64,000 nucleotides of DNA, taken from positions 1,178,001 through 1,242,000 of the forward strand of contig NZ_CP156795.1 of NCBI RefSeq assembly GCF_039862785.1, read 5' to 3'. The notes beneath the pieces were generated by a model. That model was not told the DNA's origin. It did no database searches and was given only the letters and a program-made list of their open reading frames with translations. This stretch comes from Acinetobacter sp. ANC 7912. GTDB taxonomy: Bacteria; Pseudomonadota; Gammaproteobacteria; Pseudomonadales; Moraxellaceae. Position numbers and translations under genes: made by a program. Below are positions 46,867 through 56,250 of this stretch, piece after piece; the first letter of the stretch is position 1; each line of letters opens with the position of its first letter.

Positions 46867-47025
46867 CAGCAGATTGAACCAGTTAATAACAATAAAAGTA
46901 TTCCAGTTTTTTTGAAAATTTAAAGAAAAATACAATTAACTGCTTAATTTCTAGCAGAATACGCCTGTATTGCTTGCAAAATGGCTTGTCAAAGGGGAGT
47001 GTTCTCTATAATATACACGACCAAC

Positions 47026-47110
47026 GGGGACGTGGCGAAATTGGTAGACGCACTGGATTTAGGTTCCAGCGCCGCGAGGTGTGAGAGTTCGAGTCTCTCC
47101 GTCCCCACCA
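47026..47110 (+). tRNA. tRNA-Leu (anticodon UAG)
   Basis: The sequence is identical to the 44511 gene. It is the first gene of the second Leu-Trp-Leu operon. Confidence 0.95.
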
Positions 47111-47144
47111 AATTACTTAAGCGATTAAGTAAGGTGGTAAGTGT

Positions 47145-47218
47145 AGAGGATTGGTGTAATGGTAGCATGACGGTCTCCAAAACCGTTCGTCAAGGTTCGA
47201 ATCCTTGATCCTCTGCCA
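47145..47218 (+). tRNA. tRNA-Trp (anticodon CCA)
   Basis: The sequence is identical to the 44631 gene. The spacer before it differs by small changes from the first operon. Confidence 0.85.
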
Positions 47219-47261
47219 GATTTAAAGTTTGAGAAATCCAACGTTAGGTTGGTACCCTGCT

Positions 47262-47346
47262 GGGGACGTGGCGAAATTGGTAGACGCACTGGATTTAGGT
47301 TCCAGCGCCGCGAGGTGTGAGAGTTCGAGTCTCTCCGTCCCCACCA
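47262..47346 (+). tRNA. tRNA-Leu (anticodon UAG)
   Basis: This is the last gene of the second operon, identical to the others of its type. It is followed by the same ACAAGG ... CCTTGT terminator. Confidence 0.95.
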
Positions 47347-47403
47347 CTCAAAAGAGACAAGGTTGATGCCTTGTTTTTTTTGCCTGAATTTTTAATAGGC
47401 AAA

Positions 47404-48442
47404 GGCTTTGTTGCACAAAGATTTGAAATGCAAAGCGCACCTAATTGAGCTAAATTTAAGGCGTAACTTGGGTAAGTGGTCGACCTAATTCCGTAAATCT
47501 GTTAAGGACTGCTACACGTGCATGGATCTCATTCACTTGGCTATCAAAACTCCTTGCACTGAGTTTATCTCCTAATAATTTGATGCAATGCATCTTAGTT
47601 TCAACCAAACTTCGCCGATGATAGCCTGACCATTTTTTCCATAGTGTCCTGCCTAAACGTTTAATTGTTCGAAGTAATTCATTTCGCTCTAGCGAGCTAC
47701 TCTTTGTATCTTTCCATGGTTTCGCATTTTTTCTAGGTGGAATCACCGCATGCGCTTGCCGATCTGCAATGACCTGACGGCATTGCTTGGTGTCATAAGC
47801 TCCATCGGTATAAACAGAGTTAATCTGCTCATCTTGTGGAATCTGATTAAGTAAATCACCAAGCACCTGTGAATCACTGACATTATTGGTTGTAAGCTGA
47901 ACTGCTCGTATTTGTAGGGTTTTAGCATCTATACCAATATGAAGTTTACGCCATTGGCGACGATATTCAGGTCCATGTTTCTTGCGTTTCCATTCGCCCT
48001 CACCTAGAAACTTCATGCCTGTAGAGTCCATGAGTAGATGCAGCCCATCGCTACTTTTTTGGTAGCTGATTACAATATCAATATGCTTTTGTCTTCTACA
48101 AAGCGTGGTGTAATCTGGAGCTATCCAATTTAATCCGCAAAGTTTAATCAGACTTTGCACAAAGCCAGTAACCATACGTAAAGACAGACGGAATAAGGAT
48201 TTAATCATTAAGCAGCACTGGATGGCTGCGTCGGAGTAGGTTTGATTTCGCCCTTGTTTGCCTTTTGATGGCGCATACCATTGCGTAGCAGGATCAAACC
48301 AAATGGCAATATTTCCGCGACTCATGAGTGCTCGGTTATATGCGGGCCAATTGGTTGTGCGGTAGATTTTGTGTGTAGGCTTCTTCATTTGAAAATTATA
48401 TCGCTGAAAAAGCCTTTACAGATAGGTTTGTGCAACAAAGCC
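47404..48442 (-). mobile_element. IS5-family insertion sequence (IS903-like)
   Basis: The inverted repeats GGCTTTGTTGCACAAA (47404-47419) and TTTGTGCAACAAAGCC (48427-48442) are exact. The flanking 9-bp direct repeat ATAGGCAAA occurs at 47395-47403 and 48443-48451. The length is 1039 bp. The 9-bp duplication fits the IS903 group of IS5. Confidence 0.95.
47456..48388 (-). CDS. IS5-family transposase
   Basis: The 310-aa transposase is a single open frame with the DDE residues in LLMDSTGMK, VYTDGAYD and RSLVETKMHCIK (the Glu is in the ETKM region). It is complete and is presumably active. No host gene is broken, since the element lies just downstream of the second tRNA terminator. Confidence 0.95.
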   Translation of the reverse strand: MKKPTHKIYRTTNWPAYNRALMSRGNIAIWFDPATQWYAPSKGKQGRNQTYSDAAIQCCLMIKSLFRLSLRMVTGFVQSLIKLCGLNWIAPDYTTLCRRQKHIDIVISYQKSSDGLHLLMDSTGMKFLGEGEWKRKKHGPEYRRQWRKLHIGIDAKTLQIRAVQLTTNNVSDSQVLGDLLNQIPQDEQINSVYTDGAYDTKQCRQVIADRQAHAVIPPRKNAKPWKDTKSSSLERNELLRTIKRLGRTLWKKWSGYHRRSLVETKMHCIKLLGDKLSARSFDSQVNEIHARVAVLNRFTELGRPLTQVTP

Positions 48443-48535
48443 ATAGGCAAAAAAAAGAGCCCATCGAAATGGGCTGGCTTGGCATTAAAATTATTGATGC
48501 TTGAAATTGATCATTCTCGTTAAAAGTGATGCAAT

Positions 48536-48739
48536 TTAAGCTTTCAAATGGTCTTCGAATTCTTCCCCTAACTGCATGGCAAGCGCATTGCCTGAAAGGT
48601 CGCAGGTCACAAGGCCATATTCTTTTTTAAAGCTAAAGGTAAAACCACGATTGTCGGCCAAGGTGCGGACTGAATACCCCAATTTTTCTAACCATAAACG
48701 GAATGCTAGAAGATTTTTTGCTTTCACCACTTTTTTCAC
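48536..48739 (-). CDS. small hypothetical protein
   Basis: The 67-aa product is not recognised. It is a compact mixed helix/strand sequence (KNLLAFRLWLEKLGYSVRTL, then GLVTCDLSGNALAMQLGEEF), with one Cys and no signal peptide. It starts at ATG 48739; upstream is a 390-bp AT-rich gap. Confidence 0.6.
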   Translation of the reverse strand: MKKVVKAKNLLAFRLWLEKLGYSVRTLADNRGFTFSFKKEYGLVTCDLSGNALAMQLGEEFEDHLKA

Positions 48740-49129
48740 GAGATAACTCCTTCATCACTATTTCTTAATAAATTAGGGTGAAAAAATTTTTTTTAAAGGG
48801 GAAAATTTTTAAAATTATTTAAATCTTCTGAAAATGTCGTATTTATCAGCATACAAATGCATAAAAAACCATCAAAAAATAACTAAATAAATGATTTCTA
48901 GATACTTTTAGATGTTGTAACTAAATATTATATCTAAGGATCTGTCTGGCTATATTTGCAGCGGCTTTTAACGCAAACTGTCTTGTTTTGGTCGAATGCC
49001 GATTGATCACTGCCTTTATGCTTAAATAGGCATGTAGCTAGGCATTTATTTCCTCGAGTGAACTAATACTCGTTTTATTAATTTTATTATTTGATCGCTT
49101 CATCTTTTTCTACACTTTGGATTTTCATT
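48740..49129. other. AT-rich intergenic region
   Basis: No gene, tRNA or convincing hairpin was seen in these 390 bp. The A/T content is highest at 48775-48900. It contains the divergent promoter regions of the two small flanking genes. Confidence 0.5.
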
Positions 49130-49402
49130 ATGGCCCAAATCAATATTGAACAATATGTCAAAGACACGATTGAGCAGATGCAGCAACAGGGGCTGACACC
49201 AGTGGCTGTGATGCTGGGACATGAGAACTGGCTGGAATTTACCGTGCAATCCAAAGTGGCCTATACACCTTTTGGCAGCGCACGTCGTTATCAGCCGGCA
49301 TTGGGTGGTTTGTTACTGGTACGGGTGGATGAGATGCATGCTTTACGCGTGGTGACTCAGGCTGAGTTGGATGCCTACGCGCAAAGCAATCAAATTCTTT
49401 AG
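49130..49402 (+). CDS. small hypothetical protein
   Basis: The 90-aa product from ATG 49130 (MAQINIEQYVKDTIEQMQQQ) has an amphipathic N-terminal helix followed by a beta-rich part (HENWLEFTVQSKVAYTPFG) and no signal peptide or known domain. An upstream ATG in the same frame (49091) is less likely. It converges with gloB, whose stop is 2 bp away. Confidence 0.65.
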   Translation: MAQINIEQYVKDTIEQMQQQGLTPVAVMLGHENWLEFTVQSKVAYTPFGSARRYQPALGGLLLVRVDEMHALRVVTQAELDAYAQSNQIL

Positions 49403-49403
49403 A

Positions 49404-50138
49404 TCAGAAATTATCTTTGAGAGTACGCAAACGGGTAAACTCTTCCACACTGTCTGCACGCAGGAAAGGATTGGTTTTCAGTTCGATTTCAATGCTGCTT
49501 GGCAGGGTACATTCACCGAGCATTCTTAGGCGTTCTACCTGTTCATGCCGTTCCTGAATTTCCAGATTGTCCGGTTCAACATGTAGGGCGAACTGGGCAT
49601 TAGACAACGTGTATTCATGCGTGCAATATACTTTGGTACGTGGTGGCAAGGCGGCCAGACGAGATAGGGAATGGAACATCTGTTCAAAGGTGCCTTCAAA
49701 CACGCGACCACAGCCCATGGCAAACAGGGTATCACCACAGAACAGCACATCCAGGGCATCAATAAAGTACACAATATGGCCTAAGGTGTGTCCCGGTACG
49801 CTGATAATGCTGACCTCTAAACCATGAAACTTGAACTGATTGTCATGTTCCAGCGGATGAGTAATAAATGGAATTTTGCTTAGCTCTTCACGCGGGCCGT
49901 AGACTGGAATGTTTTTACCCTGAATCAGTTCAGGTACACCGCCAATATGATCCTTGTGCCAGTGTGTCAGCCAGATCTGTGCCAGTTCCAGATTATTTTG
50001 CTGGCAATACTCCTGTACCAGTCCAGATTCTGTGGGATCAATGGCCACAACCTGTTTGGAGTCGGTATGTTCCAGCAGCCAGATATAATTCTGTAAGCTA
50101 TTTTTGACGTCTATGCAGTGGATTTTAAAAGGCATCAT
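49404..50138 (-). CDS. gloB: hydroxyacylglutathione hydrolase (glyoxalase II)
   Basis: The 244-aa metallo-beta-lactamase-fold enzyme hydrolyses S-D-lactoylglutathione to lactate and glutathione. The metal motif THWHKDH is at residues 58-64, then GHTLGHIVYF, FCGDTLFAMGCGR and the C-terminal CTHEYT motif. It detoxifies methylglyoxal together with a GloA elsewhere. Confidence 0.94.
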   Translation of the reverse strand: MMPFKIHCIDVKNSLQNYIWLLEHTDSKQVVAIDPTESGLVQEYCQQNNLELAQIWLTHWHKDHIGGVPELIQGKNIPVYGPREELSKIPFITHPLEHDNQFKFHGLEVSIISVPGHTLGHIVYFIDALDVLFCGDTLFAMGCGRVFEGTFEQMFHSLSRLAALPPRTKVYCTHEYTLSNAQFALHVEPDNLEIQERHEQVERLRMLGECTLPSSIEIELKTNPFLRADSVEEFTRLRTLKDNF

Positions 50139-50269
50139 GTGTCATTAAACCGTTTGAAATTATTTTATAAAGTAGCATATTTGCCCAGCAGTAAGTAATG
50201 CTGGGCGGTATATTTATGCATGATTCATGTACAAAATTTTCAGAATAATATTGTCTGAAAATCGGTAAA

Positions 50270-50857
50270 TTATTCGTCTATATCATCCACTGAAACTGGA
50301 TCGCCAATGGTATAGAAATGACCACCAGCAACATGGTGAATACTGTGCCATTTTGACTCGACTTCCTGATAATACCAGTGGCCGTCACGGAACACGCGTT
50401 CATCGGCATAGGCGGCAATGACTTTGCCTATAAACAAGTCATGATGCTGCTGGTTGTGTGGTTCAGGAATTAGCTCGCAGAGCAGCCAAGCAGCACAACC
50501 ATTCACTACAGGAATCTCAGCCTGTTCAAACTGGAACAGTTCAACACCGCATTTTTCTAGTTTATTGGGTTCGTCATGCAGGCTGATGGTGCCTAATTGA
50601 TATACCATTTTGAGCTGCTTGAGTGTGGGTACCTGTAGTGCAAAATAGCCTGAATTTTCAATAATTTTTCGAGTCTTGGTACTTTTATCTAAAACCACAG
50701 TAACTTTGGCAGGTTGAAACTCCAGTGCACAGGCCCAAGCGGCTGCCATGACATCGGTATCTTGCTGATCTTTTGCAGAAACCAGTACGGTTGGGCCATG
50801 GTTGAGTACGCGATAGGATTTTTCCAGGGGAACGGCTTTAAGATGTGGATTTAACAT
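50270..50857 (-). CDS. flavin-reductase-like (FMN-binding split barrel) protein
   Basis: The 195-aa protein resembles the flavin reductase family (GPTVLVSAKD, DVMAAAWACALEFQPAKVTVVLDKS, then C-terminal HHVAGGHFYTIG). Such proteins reduce FMN using NAD(P)H or bind flavin; partners are often two-component monooxygenases, but none is nearby. It has its own transcript with no close neighbour. Confidence 0.85.
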   Translation of the reverse strand: MLNPHLKAVPLEKSYRVLNHGPTVLVSAKDQQDTDVMAAAWACALEFQPAKVTVVLDKSTKTRKIIENSGYFALQVPTLKQLKMVYQLGTISLHDEPNKLEKCGVELFQFEQAEIPVVNGCAAWLLCELIPEPHNQQHHDLFIGKVIAAYADERVFRDGHWYYQEVESKWHSIHHVAGGHFYTIGDPVSVDDIDE

Positions 50858-50982
50858 GTCAGTCCTAAAATAATTAGCAGGAATTGCTGGAAAGTATGCA
50901 TTTATCTGTTTGTTAACATATATAAATTTTTTCTTGTGAAAAAGCTTTTAAACTAAAGCCCTAACAACATGGAGCATAAGCA

Positions 50983-51804
50983 ATGAAAATGTATCAAGTG
51001 GATGCCTTCACCACGGATCTGTTCAAGGGCAATCCTGCTGCAGTAATTGTGCAGAATGAATGGCTGGATGAAAGTCTGATGCAGAACATTGCGCTGGAAA
51101 ATAATTTGTCGGAAACCGCCTTTGTCAAAATCCTGGATGCGGAAAACTATGAAATCCGCTGGTTTACCCCGACCAAGGAAGTGGATTTCTGTGGACATGC
51201 AACGTTGGCGAGCAGCTTTGTGCTATTTCAGGATTATACCGAACACAAAACTATTCGCTTTCATGTAAAAAACTTGGGTATTTTTACAGTTAGTCAGGAT
51301 GAAGATGGTCGCATTCGTATGAATTTTCCGGTACGTCGTCCAGTGTTGGTGGATGAATATCCAGCAGTATTGCGTGCTGCACTCACCAAGACCTTTAAGA
51401 ATGTTTACCTGAATGAGCAGGCTTATATTATTGAGTATGAGTCGGTGCAGGATGTGCTGGATGAAACCCCGGATTTTGCCTTGCTGAAACAGGTGAATGA
51501 CCGTCGCACTACAATTACGGCATCTGAACCATTGCTGGATGTGGCCTTGACCGCAGGTGCAGAACAATATGACTGTGTGTCGCGTTATTTCGCCCCTAGT
51601 AATGGAATTAATGAAGATCCAGTGACCGGTTCGATTCATACCGGGATTGTTCCTATCTGGGCAGAACGATTAGGCAAGCAGAAATTAATTGCTTATCAGG
51701 CATCACAGCGTGGCGGGGTACTATATTGTGAAATGAAAGACAATGAGCGGATTGAAGTTTCAGGCTATGGCAAGTTATATATGCAGGCTGAGATACTGCT
51801 TTAA
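50983..51804 (+). CDS. PhzF-family isomerase/epimerase
   Basis: The 273-aa protein has the PhzF pattern of two similar halves, with the conserved Glu in NNLSETAFV (Glu44) and the DPVTGSIHT block that is part of the active-site pair. Substrates differ among members. Ordinary PhzF of phenazine synthesis would lie with other phz genes, which are not here, so this is an orphan member of unknown role. Confidence 0.9.
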   Translation: MKMYQVDAFTTDLFKGNPAAVIVQNEWLDESLMQNIALENNLSETAFVKILDAENYEIRWFTPTKEVDFCGHATLASSFVLFQDYTEHKTIRFHVKNLGIFTVSQDEDGRIRMNFPVRRPVLVDEYPAVLRAALTKTFKNVYLNEQAYIIEYESVQDVLDETPDFALLKQVNDRRTTITASEPLLDVALTAGAEQYDCVSRYFAPSNGINEDPVTGSIHTGIVPIWAERLGKQKLIAYQASQRGGVLYCEMKDNERIEVSGYGKLYMQAEILL

Positions 51805-51864
51805 ATTGATTTAAGAGGTTAAAAGCTGCTGGCTACAGTGGCTTTTAGAAAATATAACTATCAA

Positions 51865-51883
51865 CAATGAGAATCATTCTCTA
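51865..51883 (+). promoter_or_regulatory. Fur-box-like site before the M16 protease gene
   Basis: AATGAGAATCATTCTCTAT closely matches the Fur consensus GATAATGATAATCATTATC, with the inner palindrome GAGAATCATTCTC. It overlaps a -10-like TATATT (51885-51890) and lies 44 bp upstream of the likely start. Fur with iron would therefore repress this gene. Confidence 0.7.
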
Positions 51884-51926
51884 TTATATTCGATGAATAA
51901 GAATGTTCATGTTTGCTGGATCAAGA

Positions 51927-54713
51927 ATGTCATTACGCTTTAAAAAATTAACACTTTCCATGTTTTTAATGGGCGCTGCAACGCTCAGTTTTGCTCAGCC
52001 AGTTTTGGTGAAAACGGAACAAAATATTGAAGAATATAAACTGGATAATGGTTTAAGAATCGTCCTTGCACCGAATGAAAAAGAAAATAAAACCTTCATG
52101 AATACGGTGTATTTTACCGGTTCATTAAACGACCCGCAGGGCAAGGGCGGTCTGGCGCATCTGCTGGAACATCTGGCATTTAAGGGCACCGAAAATATCA
52201 AAGGGGATGAATTCCAGCGCCGCCTGGATCAGTACACGCTTTCTTCGAATGCCAGCACGGATTATTACTCGACTAAATATACCAATTTGATCCGTCCAGA
52301 AAACACAGCCCTCGCTGCAGTGATCCAGCTGGAAGCTGAGCGAATGGACAAGCTAGTGCTGCAGGAAAAATATGTTCCAACAGAAATTGATATTGTTAAA
52401 CGTGAACGGGAAATCCGTTTGGATCAGCCATTTTCCGTGCTGATGGACCAGATTTTTAAATCTGCTTATGGCAACCAGCATCTGGGTCGTCTGCCGATTG
52501 GTGATTTAAATGAGCTGCAATCGATCAATATGCAGGAGCTGAACCAATTCTACCGAACTTGGTATGCCCCGAATAACGCCTATATGGTGTTTTCCGGCAA
52601 GTTCGACAAAAAACAGGTGCTGAAATATATCGACCAGCATTTCAGTCCGATCAAGGCGCGGCCTGTACCGAAACAGCCGGAAGTACCGGAACTACAACCT
52701 GAACAAATCAAGCAGCGCGAATTTACTGTGGCGAAGGGCAGTAATTATGCCAAATACAATATCTACCTGAACCGTGCTGAAACCGCAAAACAGACGGCAT
52801 TATCGGTGACGCCAACCTTATATACTTTACAGCCGAGCGGGCACCTGTATCAGGGCATTGTCGAGCAAGGGATTGCCACTGCGGTACAGTCCACCACCTG
52901 GCTGGATAAAGACATGAATATGGTCTTTATGGGTGCGGTCTATGCCCCAAATCATGATGTCCAAAAGGTTGAACAGGCTTTACACACCGGAGTCGAACAG
53001 AGCAAGGATTTCAATGAAACCGAGCTGAATCGGGTGAAAAACATGACCCGCAATGCTGCGGACAATATTAAAAATAATGCAGCGGCCTTGGGTTCACGCC
53101 TAAGTGATTACATCGTGACCTATAGCGGAGACTGGTCAAAATATTTTAAAGACCTGAATGACATTCAGCAGCTGTCGGTGACAGATGCTAACAAGATCTA
53201 TAAAGATTTCTTTAAGGCTGAATACCGTATTCAGGGTAATATTATTCCAACCCCGGAAGAGCAGAAAAAAGCACAACAGTTGCAGGAAGTTGCGGAAAAC
53301 AAACCGACCTTGGACCAGCAGACAGTGAGTGAAGAGCCGCTTAAAGATATTTCGGTGTATCAGGCGGAAGTGAAGCAATATGTTAAGAAATCTAAAAAGC
53401 TGCTGAATAGTAAGGAAAAGCAGATTCAGCGCGGTAAGCTGAACAATGGCATTCAATATGCACTGTTCCCAACCCAGACCCGTGATGACAAGGTCTATTC
53501 GACCATTGCGCTGGACTTTGGTACCGCTGAAACGCTGAAACATAAGGGCGAACTGCTTGATCTGATGGCCTATCTGATTATGCGTGCATCCAAGACCCAG
53601 AGCCTGCAACAGATTTCAGACAAAACCATTGAAGTCGGTGGATCAGCCAATGTTAGTGCAACGGGAAATGGCCTGAATATTTCCATTTCCGCCAAGAAAG
53701 AGCATTTCGAGGAATACTTTAAATACATTCTTGATGTGTTAAAGAATCCGACCTTTGAACAGACCCAATTTGACCTGATCAAGTCACAGTCGCTGTCCAG
53801 TCTGGAGCGTCCATATACTGAACCGGATACCGTGACAGGCCTGACTTTTGCCCGACTGGTGGAACGTTATGAGCCGGGGGATTTACGTTATCACTTTGAG
53901 CCAGAACTGGCCAAACAGCAGTATCAGACAGCCACGCGTGAGCAGGTGCAGGAGCTATATCAGCGTTTCTTTAAGACCCATCGTGCCCGGGTTGCTGTCA
54001 CTGGCGACTTTAAGCCAAAAACCATGCAGGCATTGATCCAGCAGGAATTTGCAGACTGGAATACAGCTGAACCTTTTGAACATTTAACATCTACCTATAT
54101 CGAATATCCGGCTCAGAAAGTGCATGCCCTGTCGGAACAACGTGAGTTTGGCAGCTATCTGGCCTCGATCTCCATGCCAGTCGGTGCAGATCATCCGGAT
54201 GTGCCAGCCTTATTGGTACTGCGACATATTATTGGCGATTCACAATTGTCTTCACGTCTGGCACAGGAACTGCGTGAAAAGAACGCGCTGGTCTATGGTT
54301 TTAGTGCCAGTGTAGATTTTTCGGAATGGAATGATGTTGGTGCATTATCTTTTGGTGCCAATTATACGGCTGGACGTTCGGCTCAAGTTTCAGAGTCCAT
54401 CCAGAAAGTGATTCGTGAACTGCAAAGCAAGGGGGTTACGGATCAGGAAGTGGAAGCAGCAAAAGCCAGTTTGCTGAAAAAACGCGTCAATGTACTGGAA
54501 GATGATCGCCGTATTCACAGCATGTTAGTCTCTCAGCTAGAACGTGACCGTGATTTGAACTATCGCCAAAAACGTGACAAGGCGCTGGCAGCATTAACCA
54601 AGGCTGATATTGATGCCGTAATTCAGAAATATCTGAAAACGTATTTGCTGGTTGAGGTGATGTCGGATCAATATGGCCAGCCGGTGAATCCGCCGACACT
54701 GACCAAAAAATAA
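51927..54713 (+). CDS. M16 metalloprotease of PqqL/FusC type, probably iron-regulated
   Basis: From ATG 51927 the precursor has 928 aa (936 from 51903). A signal peptide (FKKLTLSMFLMGAATLSFAQ) sends it to the periplasm. It has two M16 halves. The first has the inverted zinc motif HLLEH (78-82) with the later glutamate in ERMDKLVLQ-type context; the second half (from about 500) lacks that motif. The length and double domain match PqqL (E. coli) and FusC (Pectobacterium), the latter cleaving imported ferredoxin to release iron. A Fur box precedes it. No TonB-dependent receptor is adjacent. Confidence 0.88.
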   Translation: MSLRFKKLTLSMFLMGAATLSFAQPVLVKTEQNIEEYKLDNGLRIVLAPNEKENKTFMNTVYFTGSLNDPQGKGGLAHLLEHLAFKGTENIKGDEFQRRLDQYTLSSNASTDYYSTKYTNLIRPENTALAAVIQLEAERMDKLVLQEKYVPTEIDIVKREREIRLDQPFSVLMDQIFKSAYGNQHLGRLPIGDLNELQSINMQELNQFYRTWYAPNNAYMVFSGKFDKKQVLKYIDQHFSPIKARPVPKQPEVPELQPEQIKQREFTVAKGSNYAKYNIYLNRAETAKQTALSVTPTLYTLQPSGHLYQGIVEQGIATAVQSTTWLDKDMNMVFMGAVYAPNHDVQKVEQALHTGVEQSKDFNETELNRVKNMTRNAADNIKNNAAALGSRLSDYIVTYSGDWSKYFKDLNDIQQLSVTDANKIYKDFFKAEYRIQGNIIPTPEEQKKAQQLQEVAENKPTLDQQTVSEEPLKDISVYQAEVKQYVKKSKKLLNSKEKQIQRGKLNNGIQYALFPTQTRDDKVYSTIALDFGTAETLKHKGELLDLMAYLIMRASKTQSLQQISDKTIEVGGSANVSATGNGLNISISAKKEHFEEYFKYILDVLKNPTFEQTQFDLIKSQSLSSLERPYTEPDTVTGLTFARLVERYEPGDLRYHFEPELAKQQYQTATREQVQELYQRFFKTHRARVAVTGDFKPKTMQALIQQEFADWNTAEPFEHLTSTYIEYPAQKVHALSEQREFGSYLASISMPVGADHPDVPALLVLRHIIGDSQLSSRLAQELREKNALVYGFSASVDFSEWNDVGALSFGANYTAGRSAQVSESIQKVIRELQSKGVTDQEVEAAKASLLKKRVNVLEDDRRIHSMLVSQLERDRDLNYRQKRDKALAALTKADIDAVIQKYLKTYLLVEVMSDQYGQPVNPPTLTKK

Positions 54714-54737
54714 AATTTTATAGATCATCTATTTAAA

Positions 54738-54770
54738 AACCTCCTGTAGCAGGGAGGTTTTTTTATTTTT
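54738..54770 (+). terminator. terminator of the M16 protease gene
   Basis: AAAACCTCCTGTAGCAGGGAGGTTTTTTTATTTTT forms a GC-rich stem with a T run. Confidence 0.85.
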
Positions 54771-54786
54771 AATCTAAAATACTGAT

Positions 54787-55041
54787 CTAGGTAGCCCGAT
54801 AGCTAAAACCAATACCACCGATGATACCAGCTAGTACAGCTAGTTGAGGTTGCCAGCCATAAATTAAAAATAAGAATATATAAACACCACCTCCCATTAA
54901 AATACAGCCAAGAGCGATGTCATGATTAAATGGATGTTTGATGATTTGTTGATAGTAATAGGAACTCATCCAACTACAAACCACAATTAAAACCACACAC
55001 CAAATTTTTTGGCTGAAACTTACCTCGCTTATCTCAAGCAT
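54787..55041 (-). CDS. small membrane protein of unknown function
   Basis: The 84-aa protein has two or three hydrophobic segments (about 11-29, 42-61 and 66-80) and no recognised domain. It lies just downstream of the decayed amidohydrolase gene on the same strand. Confidence 0.6.
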   Translation of the reverse strand: MLEISEVSFSQKIWCVVLIVVCSWMSSYYYQQIIKHPFNHDIALGCILMGGGVYIFLFLIYGWQPQLAVLAGIIGGIGFSYRAT

Positions 55042-55055
55042 GGAACAGCTCCGAT

Positions 55056-56115
55056 TTATAATCGATAAAATGTTTTGGCATTTGCATAAAATACTGGCCT
55101 TAAAGCATTTTTATCATAGTCATGCACAATATCGCTAAAGGTATCGATGATATTCACCAGGCTGGTACTGACCCGATCCATGGGGAAATTGGAAGCAAAC
55201 ATAGTCCGGTCTGTACCGAAACATTGCAGTGCATGCTGAATCACTGGGGTTGCATATTCCAACAATTCATCTTTGGATGCTAAACGTCGTTGCTTGTGGA
55301 ATTTATGACCAAGTACAGGCATAAACAGTGCGGAGATTTTGGTATAGACATTGGGGCATTCGGCCAGCTTAGCGAGATTATCTTTCCAGTGTTCCAAAAT
55401 ATTTTGTCTTTCTTGGGCTGTCTTGCCCGTACCTTTACCGACTTTTCCAAATATTCCCACCGGTGTACCAAGGTGATCCAGCACAATCGGTGTTTCCGGA
55501 AAAGTTTTGGCAAGTTGGATCACATCTGCAAGCTGGGTCGAGTAGACCCAGGCATCAAAACTCAGTCCGGCTTTGGCCAGATGCTCAAAGCCTTTTTGGA
55601 ATTTTTTATTCAGGTATAAATGCGGTTCATCTGCCCAGGCATGCACGCCTCTGTCAGGATGGAAGGATGCCATTTTACGGATACCACGCAACTTTGGTGA
55701 AGCTTCCTGATGCAGCTCAAGTAGCTGTTTAAAATCTTTGCGCCGTGGATCTGCGGTAGCCACAATCGCACTAATTCCAAACCATGTTCTTGAAAGGGCA
55801 AACTAGCAATAAACTTGGTTTCATTGACTACGCCAGCACCTTTCTGTTCATGCCAGCTGGCTTCAATATGCACCACTTGTTCGACCTGATAATCCCCGAT
55901 ATCCCGTTTGTAGTTTCAGGTAGGTACGGTGCTGTGATGTGTTCTGTCAGGCCTACGGTGTCAACGATTGGTTTGGGACTGAAAAGGCGTACCATGCGAT
56001 CTAACAAGTGAGGATGCCTGCCAAACAGTTTGACTGCCAGCGCAGCCGCATGCGGGGTGTGGTAGGGATCCCATTGATGGATATGCGGATCAATAATTGG
56101 AAAATTCAGCTGCAT
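55056..56115 (-). pseudogene. amidohydrolase (TIM-barrel, PDC-hydrolase-like) with two frameshifts
   Basis: Three reading frames in succession encode one amidohydrolase. Frame 1 (from ATG 56115) has the zinc motif DPHIHQWDP. It changes frame near 55911-55917, where DIGDYQVEQVVHIEASWHE continues in frame 2. It changes again near 55778-55784, where GISAIVATADPRRKDF continues in frame 3 to the stop at 55056. Each change fits a one-base deletion, the second within a TTT run. The family includes 2-pyrone-4,6-dicarboxylate hydrolase; the ancestral protein would be about 350 aa. Two assembly errors in one gene are unlikely, so it is probably a true pseudogene. Confidence 0.88.
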
Positions 56116-56225
56116 GACATCCTCTATTTGTTGTTATTGAAATAATATTTTTAGAGTTATGGGTTAAAAAGAGAGGGAGGTCAATGCAGAAAGTTTAAGC
56201 AAAGTTATTCTGTCTAAACAGGCAT

Positions 56226-56247
56226 GAAAAAAGCCCCGAAGGGCTTT
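56226..56247 (-). terminator. terminator of the DUF3144 gene
   Basis: AAAAAAGCCCCGAAGGGCTTT (on the plus strand) reads on the minus strand as a short GC stem with a T run, just after the stop of the DUF3144 gene. Confidence 0.7.
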
Positions 56248-56250
56248 GTA

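Noticed and set aside
46981..47208. Open frame overlapping tRNA-Leu and tRNA-Trp
   Set aside because: The frame exists only because tRNA genes lack stops there; no real gene.
44511..47346. Repeated tRNA blocks mistaken for a CRISPR array
   Set aside because: The repeats are tRNA genes of 74-86 bp with irregular spacing; no 25-37 bp repeats with regular spacers were seen.
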